NCBI GenBank assembly: GCA_903861145.1
Contig: CAIOTH010000038.1
Location: 1 to 33,878 of the forward strand
From: an uncultured Bacteroidota bacterium
GTDB lineage: Bacteria > Bacteroidota > Bacteroidia > Chitinophagales > LD1
Direction: 5' to 3'
Length of the DNA stretch: 33,878 bases
Made by a program: the position numbers and the translations under genes
The notes under the pieces: generated by a model
Database searches by the model: none
Seen by the model: the letters and a program-made list of their open reading frames with translations, nothing else
Told to the model about the DNA's origin: nothing
Part shown: piece by piece, positions 24,997-33,870 of the stretch
Numbering within the stretch: the first letter of the stretch is position 1
Layout of the letters: every line of letters starts with the position of its first letter

Positions 24997-27900
24997 TTAT
25001 TTGGCGTTTACCTTTACAAAACGCGTATGGTAATGCTGGTTATTGGCCTTAATGTTTATGGTGTAAACCCCGGCGCTCAAATCAGCAATGTTTAGGCTAA
25101 TGCTAGTACCTGTTTCGGGGCATAAAGCTAAAACCTGTTGTCCGGTTAAATCAACAATACTAATATCCTGTATTTGGGTAAGCGTTGATTTAATATTTAA
25201 AACATCGTTAGCCGGGTTAGGGAAAATCTGAATGTGCAAATCCTTTATAATTGGTTTTACATCAGTAGGACTAAAAGCAACCACCGCGCTATCGCTGCCT
25301 TCATTAATTGATAGCACGTGGCCTGTGTCGTTAATTACGGTAAGCCTTGTAATAAAGTTATTCATAATGTAGTACGAAAGGTCTTTACCATTAATGTTAC
25401 CGGTGGTAATTTTCATGCTAACGGTAGCAATTGGGCCCTGGCCCGAGCGGTTACCGTGGTCAATACGTGTAAGCGCAGCCTGCACTTGCCCTGCATCATA
25501 AAATGTTTTGCTGATGCTAATATGGTCACCAGTGCCGGCCAGCCACGAGTTACCGAAGGAAATGTTTACGCTATTGCTATCAACCACCAGTGGGTCGAAA
25601 TTGTAGGTAAATGCAAGGGCATATACGTTGGTGCAAGGCATGGCCGAATCGCCAAGCGAGAGTGTGGCCACTGCAGTTTGCCCATCAACCAATGTATCGG
25701 GGCTAACGGTTACGTGCAATACCGGCGAGTTTATTTTCCATGGCTGGTCTGTTCCGTTACGTGGGTGGGTGCGGTCGTAATTCAATACAATGGCATTCGT
25801 ATCGGTGGCGTTAATTACTCCATCGCCGTTACAATCAACATGCTTGTAATTAATGCCGGCTAAAAGTGTATCGTACCAGTTGGTGCAGAATTGTGGTATA
25901 AAATTAATAGTGGCGTTTAAACGGGCATAGCCGATATCATCGTATCCCAATCCAATAGCAAGTAAATCGTTGTTATCAACCACTCCGTCATAGTTGGCAT
26001 CTCCCGGCCAAACGCATTGGTCGGTGCAGCCTAAATCTACCTGGAAGTAGGTGGCGCAACCTTCTGAATCTACCACCACTATATTCGAATTACTGCTCAG
26101 GTTATAAATATGGGTGCCAGTGCTATCGGGTAGGCTGTCAAAGGTGGTATTGTTCCAATTAACATAATACGGCAGTATACCGCCATGAATGATGATAGAA
26201 ACTGTATCGGGTACTGAGTTAGAATCGGGCTCTAGTACCTGCAGGTGTAAAGGATTGTTTTGACCCATTTGGATCGTATCGAACGCCCAGCAATTATTAG
26301 CATCGGTAACGGTTTCTATATAAACAGCAGGATAACTTAGTAAAACTATGCTTCCGGTTTGGCCACTACTCCAAAGATAATTATACGGTGGGGTTCCGCC
26401 CATGGCATAACTGGCCACAGTACAGCCGGTAAGGTATTGAACAACAGAATCTACAAGTTGCGTGGGTTGGGTAATAACTGCCGAAGCGCTTATTGAGCAG
26501 CCGGAACTATTAGTTGCAATCACCTGATATGCGCCCGAACTAAGACTTGTAACGCATGGGGTTGTGGCAGCCATAGGACTCCACATATAAGTAATACCGG
26601 GACCGCCCGATGCATAAACGCAAGCTGAACCACTATTCGTGGCGTAGCAGGCTACATTGGTTGTAACCATGGAATCGATAGTTATACCACCGGTTGCCGC
26701 AACCTGTCCGCAGCCACCAGCCGTGCAACCATTTACGTCTACCACGGTAAGGCAATAAGTATTTGCGGTAAGCCCGGTAATGGTTTGGGTTGTTCCCGTT
26801 TGGCTCCATGCATATACGTAAGTAGGAGTACCACCTGATGGGTGAACAGTCAACGTTCCGTTATTGACCCCGCAAGCAGTACTGGAGGAAAAAGAATCTA
26901 TTACAAGCGGCGCTGGCTGTGCAACAATTGCCGAGTCAACGATGCCGCAACCTAAAGCATCGGTAATAATAACATAGAATGACCCTGCACTAAGGCCGTT
27001 TATACATTGTGTAGTAGTAAAATTACTCCACTGAAAAGTGAATGGTATGGTGCCCCCGCTTACGGTAAGGCATGACGAGCCATTATTTGCGCCATTGCAA
27101 GTTACGTTCGTGGTACCAATCTGGTCATTAATTTGCGGTGACCGGGGCCTTATAGTATCTGGCACGAAAACCGTGCAGCCGTGCTGATCTTTTATGGTTA
27201 CAACATAAATGTTTGGAGTATTGACCGAAAAAACACCTGAGGATTGGAAAGTAATCCCGTTTAGAGAATAAGTGAAAGGGGACGTGCCCCCGAATATGGA
27301 AGCGGTTATAGTATCGCCGGGCGTATTGTAACACCAGGTGTCGCTTTTGTTAGAAACAGACCCTGTTACGCTGTAGTTGGCTTGAATGGTAGCATGTATG
27401 GTATCGCTGCAACCCAGTGAATCTGCAGCTGTAACAACATAAGCACCCGGCATTACTAAGGCAAAGGTGTTTGACTGTTGAAATGGCCCGCCGTTTATGG
27501 AGTAATTAAATGGGGGCGTGCCACCGGTGGCGGTAACAATAATGCTGCCATCTTGAACACCAAGGCAAGTACCATTTGTTGTTGTTTGGCTTAGCGAAAT
27601 TGCAGGTGGTTGCGTGATTGTTGCTGACGTGCTTACGGAACAACCAGTGGCGTTGGTAACCGTTAAAACATACGTGCCTGCAACAAGTTGAGGTATACAG
27701 GGATTCAGCGTTGCACCGTTGCTCCAACTATAAACAAAAGGCCCACCACCTGATGCAAATACACATATCGATCCATTGCTGCCACCAAAACAGCTAACGT
27801 TGGTTGTAACTATCGAGTCAATATTTACCGCTAAAGGGTCGGTTACAACTACACTGGCGGAAGCGCTACAACTGCGTGTATCGCTAACCGTAAGTACATA

Positions 27901-29358
27901 GGTGCCCGGCGATAAACCGTTGATAAATGAATTACCCAAAGCGTTATTACTCCAGCTATACAAATAACCCGGTGTGCCGCCCGATACATATGAGGTAACA
28001 ATTCCGTTATTGTCCTGGCAGGTTTGACTATTGGCAACTAACGAATCAATACGCGGTGAGGGATTTACCGTTATTACTACACTGCTGGTAGCTGAGTTAC
28101 TGTTGTTATCGGTTACGGTAATAGTATATGTTGTTGTAGTGATGGGAATGGCAAATGCTGCCTGCGAAGTTGGATTCACAAGGCCTCCGCCCGGAGACCA
28201 TGCATAAGCGTAAGGCGGAGAGCCACCATCAACGGTTGCTTCCAGGGGTATAGTATTTCCCCGGCATACGGTTGTATTAATGCCGGCACTAACTGTTAAG
28301 GTGCCTAAACAGCTACTTACATTTACTAATATACTTGCGGTGGCTGTTACGCCATTAGCATCGGTAACAGTAAGGGTGTACCGCGTGTTGGCCGCCGGGC
28401 TAAGCGCCGGGTTTGAAATAGGAGCTGCACCGCTATTCCAGGCATAAGTATATGGTTGGGTCCCCCCTTGTGCCGTTGGGTGGCCGCCTAATAGTGCCGC
28501 GCTGCCCTGGCAAACGGTGGTATCATTACCGGCGTTTGCAATTAATGTGCCGCAGTTAGTTAGGGTTATTGCTAAGCTATTGGTACCGGTACAGTTATGG
28601 CTATCGGTAACTGTAACAACGTAAGTATATGTACCTGCAAGGTTAGGATTAACCTGTACTGTTTGGGTATGCGGCGTATTTAAATATGAGCCACTCCAGC
28701 TAAAAGTATATCCCGGCACCCCGTTAACAGGGAGTGCTGTTAAAGTATCAACTGCTCCTGTATTTGCGCACCCATTTATCGGGCCGGTAATTGTGATGGA
28801 AACGGAAGGTATCGTTGCGTCGGAAGTTACCGTGTCCTCGGCAACCACGCTACAACCGCTTGAAGGGTCAGTAACGGTAACGTCATATATTCCGGGTTCA
28901 GAAACTGATTTGGATGCGCCGGTTATGCCCGCGCCCCAATTAAAAGTAGCCCCGGTTGTTGTTGACGAGGCCGTAAGCACTTCGCTATGTGCCGTGCATG
29001 TTAAAACCGCAGGAATGTTAAAACTTACATTAGGTGTTGGCGCAAGGCTTATTGTAACACTGGCTGTGGCCGTTGCGCTGTTAGCATCGGTAACAGTAAC
29101 GGTATACGTTACTAGCCCAAAAGCTGTAATTACCGGGTTTGGTACTGAAACCGAGGAAATGCCCACCGCAGGAGACCACTGGTAAGTATAAGATCCCACG
29201 CCACCACTGGCGGTGGGCGTGCCTCCTATAATGGCCGTGGCACCAGGGCATAGCGTTAAGTTAACCCCTGCGGAGGCAATTGGCTGGGCAAAAGTTTTAC
29301 CAATACCAAATAGGAACAACAAGCAAACCAGGGTTGCGGAGTTTAATTTTGAGCGCAT
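24997..29358 (-). CDS. Giant T9SS-secreted adhesin with PKD-like and SprB repeats and a dockerin-like pair
   Basis: The 1,453-residue protein has a signal peptide (ending KTFAQ), about four PKD/Ig-like repeats (each with ANAGNDTTVCQGSAALLGG-like starts and TYTVTVTDANSATA ends), about eight SprB-type repeats (for example VTCNGANNGSSCLTVSGGT, then WSN, then INGLSAGSFYVIITDALGC), a Ca-binding dockerin-like segment (GDANYDGVVDNNDLLAIGLG and DCNGDGVINATDTNAIVLNY), a cohesin-like beta domain with DPLVVDSNSVNISFGNSW, and a type A T9SS sorting domain (IFPNPANDVLNIKS, LSAGVYTINIKANN). It is exported through the T9SS and should be attached to the cell surface or released, probably as an adhesin for surfaces or polysaccharides. 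SprB of Flavobacterium is a gliding adhesin with related repeats, but no gliding genes are in this window. Confidence 0.92.
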   Translation of the reverse strand: MRSKLNSATLVCLLFLFGIGKTFAQPIASAGVNLTLCPGATAIIGGTPTASGGVGSYTYQWSPAVGISSVSVPNPVITAFGLVTYTVTVTDANSATATASVTISLAPTPNVSFNIPAVLTCTAHSEVLTASSTTTGATFNWGAGITGASKSVSEPGIYDVTVTDPSSGCSVVAEDTVTSDATIPSVSITITGPINGCANTGAVDTLTALPVNGVPGYTFSWSGSYLNTPHTQTVQVNPNLAGTYTYVVTVTDSHNCTGTNSLAITLTNCGTLIANAGNDTTVCQGSAALLGGHPTAQGGTQPYTYAWNSGAAPISNPALSPAANTRYTLTVTDANGVTATASILVNVSSCLGTLTVSAGINTTVCRGNTIPLEATVDGGSPPYAYAWSPGGGLVNPTSQAAFAIPITTTTYTITVTDNNSNSATSSVVITVNPSPRIDSLVANSQTCQDNNGIVTSYVSGGTPGYLYSWSNNALGNSFINGLSPGTYVLTVSDTRSCSASASVVVTDPLAVNIDSIVTTNVSCFGGSNGSICVFASGGGPFVYSWSNGATLNPCIPQLVAGTYVLTVTNATGCSVSTSATITQPPAISLSQTTTNGTCLGVQDGSIIVTATGGTPPFNYSINGGPFQQSNTFALVMPGAYVVTAADSLGCSDTIHATIQANYSVTGSVSNKSDTWCYNTPGDTITASIFGGTSPFTYSLNGITFQSSGVFSVNTPNIYVVTIKDQHGCTVFVPDTIRPRSPQINDQIGTTNVTCNGANNGSSCLTVSGGTIPFTFQWSNFTTTQCINGLSAGSFYVIITDALGCGIVDSAIVAQPAPLVIDSFSSSTACGVNNGTLTVHPSGGTPTYVYAWSQTGTTQTITGLTANTYCLTVVDVNGCTAGGCGQVAATGGITIDSMVTTNVACYATNSGSACVYASGGPGITYMWSPMAATTPCVTSLSSGAYQVIATNSSGCSISASAVITQPTQLVDSVVQYLTGCTVASYAMGGTPPYNYLWSSGQTGSIVLLSYPAVYIETVTDANNCWAFDTIQMGQNNPLHLQVLEPDSNSVPDTVSIIIHGGILPYYVNWNNTTFDSLPDSTGTHIYNLSSNSNIVVVDSEGCATYFQVDLGCTDQCVWPGDANYDGVVDNNDLLAIGLGYDDIGYARLNATINFIPQFCTNWYDTLLAGINYKHVDCNGDGVINATDTNAIVLNYDRTHPRNGTDQPWKINSPVLHVTVSPDTLVDGQTAVATLSLGDSAMPCTNVYALAFTYNFDPLVVDSNSVNISFGNSWLAGTGDHISISKTFYDAGQVQAALTRIDHGNRSGQGPIATVSMKITTGNINGKDLSYYIMNNFITRLTVINDTGHVLSINEGSDSAVVAFSPTDVKPIIKDLHIQIFPNPANDVLNIKSTLTQIQDISIVDLTGQQVLALCPETGTSISLNIADLSAGVYTINIKANNQHYHTRFVKVNAK

Positions 29359-29411
29359 ATTTCTGAATTTAAGGTAATTAAATTTTGCCTACACATTATT
29401 TGACGATACAA

Positions 29412-29473
29412 GAATACGGAGTGGTTTGCAGCCTGTATAGAACATTTTAAGCCTCAAATACGGAGTGTTTTGT
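29412..29473. repeat. Two AATACGGAGTG direct repeats upstream of the adhesin
   Basis: AATACGGAGTGGTTTG (29413-29428) and AATACGGAGTGTTTTG (29457-29472) are near-identical and 44 bp apart, with a third related AATACGGA at 29534. They sit in the divergent region between the adhesin and the helical-protein gene and could be regulator sites. Confidence 0.4.
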
Positions 29474-29625
29474 TTTATTTTTAAATAAATAGCCTTATTT
29501 TCATAGGTAAATTGCAGCGCATTATTTTACCCGAATACGGAACTATTTTTGAAAGAACAACGCCCGTTAATAGCCATTTGCGCATCTTTTTGCATCAAAC
29601 TTGTACACCTGAATACACTGATTAT

Positions 29626-31050
29626 ATGCAGCAAACTAAATTTCACGATTACACCAGCACACTTAGCGTTTACGAGCTAAACCGCTTTCGTAAATACATT
29701 AATTCGCCGTTGTATAACGAGGATGAAAGGCTGAAAGACTTTACGGATGTGTTTTTGCCCTTTGCCAAAACCAATACGCTGAATTTGCTGGAGGAAAAGG
29801 ATGTTTGGAAAAAGGTTTTTGGCAGCACTAAATACAACCATGGCAAATTTGTAAGGTTGCTATCGGACATGGTAAAAAAAATAGAGCACTTTTTAATTAT
29901 TGACCGCTATCAACAACAAACCGATTTGCAATATGCCTCGCAACTTGAAATTATGAACGAGCGCAAGCTTAATAAGCACGTGCCCGAACTAATGAACCTG
30001 GCTATTATCAAACACCAGCGCAAACCACACCGCGATGCAGGTTTCTTTTATTCAGGATTTCTGTTGCAGCAACAAAAAAATTTGTTTTTAGAGAATAAAG
30101 AGCAGCGCTCGGCTGAAAAAAATTTGGAGGGGGTTATAGATGCGCTCGATACTTATTACTTTGTTGAGAAGCTGAAATACTGTGCGGCCATGCTACACTA
30201 CAAAAACTTTTTAGCGGTGGGAGGGGAGGTGCCTTTGTTGGGCGAAATTTTTAAATACCTGGATGCGAAAGCCAATACCAATGTACCGGCAATTGAAATT
30301 TACCGCTGCATCATTTTATCATATACCGAAGAGGATGGAAGTGCGCATTTTAATAAATTAAAAGACCTGATTGTTGCCCATCAAAATTTATTTACGCTTG
30401 ATGAAGTGAAGAGCATGTATGTATTTGCCATGAATTACTGCATCAACCAAATCAATTTTGGCAAAAGCGAATATTTGAACGAGATTCTTTTTTTGTATAA
30501 AGAGGCACTTGCCAACGATGTGCTTTTAGATAATGGAGAATTATCGCAATGGGATTATAAAAACATAGTTACCACTGCGCTGCGCGTTAAGGATTTTAAG
30601 TGGGCCGAAAAGTTTTTGCGCGAATACAAAGCAAAGCTGCCCAGAGAAGACCGCAAGAACGCATTTACCTTTAACATGGCGCGGTACTACTTTGCTACGA
30701 AGAATTACGATGAGGTTTTGCAGTTGCTGCAGGAGGTTCAATACAATGATATTTTTTACCAGCTTGATGCCAAAACAACGCTACTTAAAACGTATTATGA
30801 GCTGGGCGAATGGCAGCCGTTGTATTCATTAAAAGATAGCTTCCGGATTTTATTGGGGCGTAAAAGATTGATTACGCCACAACAAAAAGCCAACTACTTA
30901 AACCTCCTTAATTTCGCTATCCGCGTTTTCAGGATGGATGTAAAGGATAAACCCAAACTGCACAAACTAAAGCAGGAAATTAGTATTGCCAATAATGTAG
31001 CCGATAAAAGCTGGCTGATGGAAAAGATGAATGAAATATGCCCGGATTGA
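29626..31050 (+). CDS. Conserved-looking helical protein of unknown function
   Basis: The 474-residue protein (ATG at 29626; an earlier TTG-type start at 29512 adds residues unlike real protein) is nearly all alpha-helical, with a charged N-terminal region (SVYELNRFRKYINSPLYNED, then WKKVFGSTKYNHGKFVRLLS) and later helical pairs (AEKFLREYKAKLPREDRKNA, ATKNYDEVLQLLQEVQY). I recall similar proteins in other Bacteroidota, but I do not know their function. The repeats resemble TPR/SEL1-like solenoids, so a scaffold role is possible. There is no signal peptide or membrane segment, so it is cytoplasmic. It is divergent from the adhesin gene. Confidence 0.85.
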   Translation: MQQTKFHDYTSTLSVYELNRFRKYINSPLYNEDERLKDFTDVFLPFAKTNTLNLLEEKDVWKKVFGSTKYNHGKFVRLLSDMVKKIEHFLIIDRYQQQTDLQYASQLEIMNERKLNKHVPELMNLAIIKHQRKPHRDAGFFYSGFLLQQQKNLFLENKEQRSAEKNLEGVIDALDTYYFVEKLKYCAAMLHYKNFLAVGGEVPLLGEIFKYLDAKANTNVPAIEIYRCIILSYTEEDGSAHFNKLKDLIVAHQNLFTLDEVKSMYVFAMNYCINQINFGKSEYLNEILFLYKEALANDVLLDNGELSQWDYKNIVTTALRVKDFKWAEKFLREYKAKLPREDRKNAFTFNMARYYFATKNYDEVLQLLQEVQYNDIFYQLDAKTTLLKTYYELGEWQPLYSLKDSFRILLGRKRLITPQQKANYLNLLNFAIRVFRMDVKDKPKLHKLKQEISIANNVADKSWLMEKMNEICPD

Positions 31051-31062
31051 GCTTAACGGCCG

Positions 31063-31207
31063 AATACATTTTCACGCAAAGAACACAATGTTTAACAGCC
31101 ATGCACGCAAATAGATGCACGATTTTTTTAATACAAAATGCAGATTTTTACGATTTTTTCTTCGCGCCCTTGGGCTGTTCCTTTGCGCGCTTTGCGTGAA
31201 ATGTATT
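31063..31207. repeat. MITE- or REP-like element with 18-19-bp terminal inverted repeats
   Basis: AATACATTTTCACGCAAAG (31063-31081) and, inverted, CTTTGCGTGAAATGTATT (31190-31207) match with one T indel, bounding 145 bp between a + gene and a - gene. It contains no ORF. The ACGCAAAG / CTTTGCGT motif is common in intergenic repeats of Bacteroidota. It also fills the gap where a terminator for both genes would be expected. Confidence 0.65.
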
Positions 31208-31208
31208 T

Positions 31209-32591
31209 TTAAAAAATAGCCGCTGCTACTTTGAAAGCAGAACGCGTTAGCACATTTGGTTTTTCGTTCATTACTAATGGCTCGACAATGTGCACAGCGC
31301 TTTTAAGCATTTTGTACGAGCGGGTAAAGCCGGTTTTTGAGGGAGATGTTTTTAGCATGCCACCAACGCCGTAAAGTGCTACAGCAAAAAAGTGCCGTAG
31401 CAATAATTGCTCATCGCGCGAAATTGCCGAGAGAATGGCAATAGGCTCAAGCGCGTGTTTGCCACCGCTTTTTAAATAATCGTAACAGGCGGTTTTTAAA
31501 TCTTCGTTTTGCATAACGCCATACAGTGCATCGGCCAATATGTTGATGGTGGCGTTTTGCTTGTGGCGCGTTGCGTAGAATGATGCTACAGCCGCATCAA
31601 CCGGTTTAATGCTTTCTGATTGTTCAAGCGCAATTAGTCGCGAGCCAAGATTAAGGATATCTGAAAAAGCGGCCGTCATTCCCCCACCGGTTAATGGGTG
31701 GCGCATGTTTAAGGAGTCGCCAATCATGGCAACGCCGGGTTTTGTAAATGGCTTGGCCGGTATTAAGTGGTTGGGCATGGATTTAAACTTGCCTTCGGCT
31801 ACTGCAGCCATAAACGAGGGCACAATCTGTGATGGTAATTGCGGTGCAATTGTTTCTGCCAAATAATTTGAAAGCTCAGCTGATTTTCGGGGTGCTTCAT
31901 TACCCGGAAAGTCAATAAGGATGCGGGTTTCGGTGCTTGATATTGGATATACAAGGCATGGTGAGGGTTTGGCAACTATAACGTGCCCGTGATTTTTGAA
32001 AGGCAGGTTGCAATCTTTTAAAATCATGCCCAGGAAGAAACTGCTCACCTTTTTTTCATTGCTTGATAACTGTCCGCGGAAAGCAGAGAACATACCATCG
32101 CAAACCACGGTGAGTTTTGCAGTGATGTCTTTGCTTTCATCACTATTCTTTTCGGTATATTTTAATCCGGTTATTCGCCCCTCTACTTCATTTAGTTGTT
32201 GAACGGTGCCTTCAATAACAGTTACGTTGGGCAACGACAGAATATGCTGCCTGATGCGTTGTACAAACTTACCGTTCCGCAAACCGCGACCGGTTAAAGT
32301 TTTCCCATTTTGGGTGGGGTACGAAATTTTGAAGTTATCGCCATTCATAAAAAGCCCATAGCCTTCTATTTCCTGTGCGTCAAGTTCATTCAGTAAATGT
32401 GCGAGGCCTAGTTCCTGTAGTTTTATTACACCCCCGGGTTGCAGCAATTCACCTATCATGCGTTCCTGCTCGGCCATGTTTTTTTCAACTACGGCAACGC
32501 GTAAGCCATTGCCACCGAGATAAGCAGCCAGCACACCGCCGGCTACACCTGCACCTATTATGCAAACATCAAATTGAGGGGTAGGCTTCAT
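31209..32591 (-). CDS. Squalene monooxygenase (squalene epoxidase)
   Basis: The 460-residue FAD enzyme inserts oxygen at the 2,3 bond of squalene, giving 2,3-oxidosqualene, the first oxygenation step of sterol synthesis. It carries the flavin motif CIIGAGVAGGVLAAYLGG, the family-specific IGELLQPGG, the FAD-binding VVCDGMFSAFRG and the most diagnostic IGDSLNMRHPLTGGGMTAAF, all in the order of the eukaryotic enzyme. ALYGVGGM and the C-terminal hydrophobic helices fit its membrane association; the N-terminal regulatory domain of the human enzyme is absent, as expected for a bacterium. The length is normal. The gene starts 3 bases after the squalene synthase stop, so the pair is one operon. Other FAD monooxygenases lack this motif set. 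Confidence 0.95.
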   Translation of the reverse strand: MKPTPQFDVCIIGAGVAGGVLAAYLGGNGLRVAVVEKNMAEQERMIGELLQPGGVIKLQELGLAHLLNELDAQEIEGYGLFMNGDNFKISYPTQNGKTLTGRGLRNGKFVQRIRQHILSLPNVTVIEGTVQQLNEVEGRITGLKYTEKNSDESKDITAKLTVVCDGMFSAFRGQLSSNEKKVSSFFLGMILKDCNLPFKNHGHVIVAKPSPCLVYPISSTETRILIDFPGNEAPRKSAELSNYLAETIAPQLPSQIVPSFMAAVAEGKFKSMPNHLIPAKPFTKPGVAMIGDSLNMRHPLTGGGMTAAFSDILNLGSRLIALEQSESIKPVDAAVASFYATRHKQNATINILADALYGVMQNEDLKTACYDYLKSGGKHALEPIAILSAISRDEQLLLRHFFAVALYGVGGMLKTSPSKTGFTRSYKMLKSAVHIVEPLVMNEKPNVLTRSAFKVAAAIF

Positions 32592-32594
32592 GGC

Positions 32595-33791
32595 TTAAAA
32601 AAGAACGGTTTGCTCAAGCGTTCCTTCAGTTATAATGTTGGGGTTATACTTTACATCATCCAGTGCCTCAATAATTCTATTCAGGTTCTTTTTGGTTTGG
32701 GTATAGTTGGGGTCTTCGGTATTTAGCTTTCTTCTTATTTCGGCCACAAATTTTTCCATGTATTTGCGCACGCTTTCCATGTCGTTGGTCTCGAGCATCA
32801 ATTTGGCGGCAATTCCTTTGCGTATTTTAACCACCTCGGTAAACACGTTATGGTTGTTGTAAATTTTTGCCAGTGTAGCCATAGCCATTACCTGCGGTAT
32901 AGCACAAAACCTGAAAACCTTCGGGTCGCTAATCATGTTTAAATACAAAATGCAATTCTCCACGTGAGTAAGTGCATCGGTAACCAACTCGTTAATGCAG
33001 GCTAACGATTCGGGTGATGAAGGATGTTTTTGCAGTTCATCTAACCGGTCGGTGTATTTGCCCCAAATTTGTTTTGGCCAAAAGGTGCGGCCCAGGTTAA
33101 GGTCTTCATAATAATCGCGCGAGATATTGGTTTTTTGTAGCAATAGGCCCATGCTATTAGCCAACTCGTACTTATCTTTTAACCTCGGTGACTCTAAACC
33201 CGAAGCAGAGAAAAGCGAGGAAAGCCCAATCCCCACTAATCCCGCTACGTAATAACAATAGTCGTTGTAATCATGCAGGGTAACTACTTTGCGCTCGGCA
33301 TAATCGGCCATGCCATTGCCCATTTTTTGGCAGATATCGGCAATAGCTAAGCGGTAGTCTTCATCCAGTGCCTGGAAAGCCCTGATTACTTTATCGAAGT
33401 TGGCCAGCAGCACGCGGTAATCGTGGCTATCGCCTACGTTTTGAATGTTCCAGTTTTTATCAAACAGTTTTTGATGAAAGTTGCGGAGCAACGGCAGGCG
33501 TTTATCAACCGGGTAGCTCATATCATCTTCAACCGAATCGAGGCCGCGCAGAACAAGGTAAAAAACACAAACAGGGTCTTTTAACTGCTCGGGCAGTTGC
33601 TGAATAACTATGGCAAAAGAGCGCGATACTTTGTTGAGGGAGGCATAGCAAAAATCGCGGTCGTTGCTATAACTCGCTATTTTTTCGAGGGACTCTTTAT
33701 TATCACTTATTGATATGTTACTAAACTTAATTCGTACCATTGCGAGAACCTCGGAAGGGCGGTGAACTGACTTTAGAAGATCCGTAATCAT
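32595..33791 (-). CDS. Squalene synthase (farnesyl-diphosphate farnesyltransferase), eukaryote-like
   Basis: The 398-residue enzyme couples two farnesyl diphosphates through presqualene diphosphate to squalene. It resembles the eukaryotic type along its whole length: ASLNKVSRSFAIVIQQLP, the first Asp-rich motif FYLVLRGLDSVEDDMSYP, ADICQKMGNGMADYA, YYVAGLVGIGLSSLFSASGL, SMGLLLQKTNISRDYYED with the second Asp motif, GRTFWPKQIW and FCAIPQVMAMATLAKIYNN. The C-terminal membrane anchor of eukaryotic enzymes is missing, so it is probably soluble or peripheral. Start MITDLLKSVHRPSEVLAMVR at 33791 is chosen because it aligns with the eukaryotic N-terminus; a start at 33833 is also open. Most bacteria instead use HpnCDE or CrtM-like enzymes, so this type is noteworthy. 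Confidence 0.95.
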   Translation of the reverse strand: MITDLLKSVHRPSEVLAMVRIKFSNISISDNKESLEKIASYSNDRDFCYASLNKVSRSFAIVIQQLPEQLKDPVCVFYLVLRGLDSVEDDMSYPVDKRLPLLRNFHQKLFDKNWNIQNVGDSHDYRVLLANFDKVIRAFQALDEDYRLAIADICQKMGNGMADYAERKVVTLHDYNDYCYYVAGLVGIGLSSLFSASGLESPRLKDKYELANSMGLLLQKTNISRDYYEDLNLGRTFWPKQIWGKYTDRLDELQKHPSSPESLACINELVTDALTHVENCILYLNMISDPKVFRFCAIPQVMAMATLAKIYNNHNVFTEVVKIRKGIAAKLMLETNDMESVRKYMEKFVAEIRRKLNTEDPNYTQTKKNLNRIIEALDDVKYNPNIITEGTLEQTVLF

Positions 33792-33811
33792 TAGGAGGGG
33801 TTTTAATATTT

Positions 33812-33870
33812 TGCGAATATTTCGCAGGGTCAAAAGAAGAACGAAAATTTCGCAAATGCAATAGCGAATT
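33812..33870. promoter_or_regulatory. Cluster of TTCGCA palindromes upstream of squalene synthase
   Basis: A perfect 15-bp palindrome TGCGAA-TAT-TTCGCA (33812-33826) lies 20 bases before the start codon, followed upstream by the palindrome CGAAAATTTCG (33842-33852) and a further GCGAATT (33864-33870). Repeated half-sites of this kind suggest a repressor or activator operator for the squalene operon. The regulator is unknown. Confidence 0.45.

Noticed and set aside
25318-25863. 181-codon + strand ORF inside the adhesin gene
   Set aside because: It is a shadow of the repeat-rich adhesin, without signal or domain.
31209-33791. Hopanoid pathway (HpnCDE) reading of the squalene genes
   Set aside because: The synthase is a single eukaryote-like enzyme and the FAD gene has squalene-epoxidase motifs, unlike HpnE, so a hopanoid-type squalene route does not fit.
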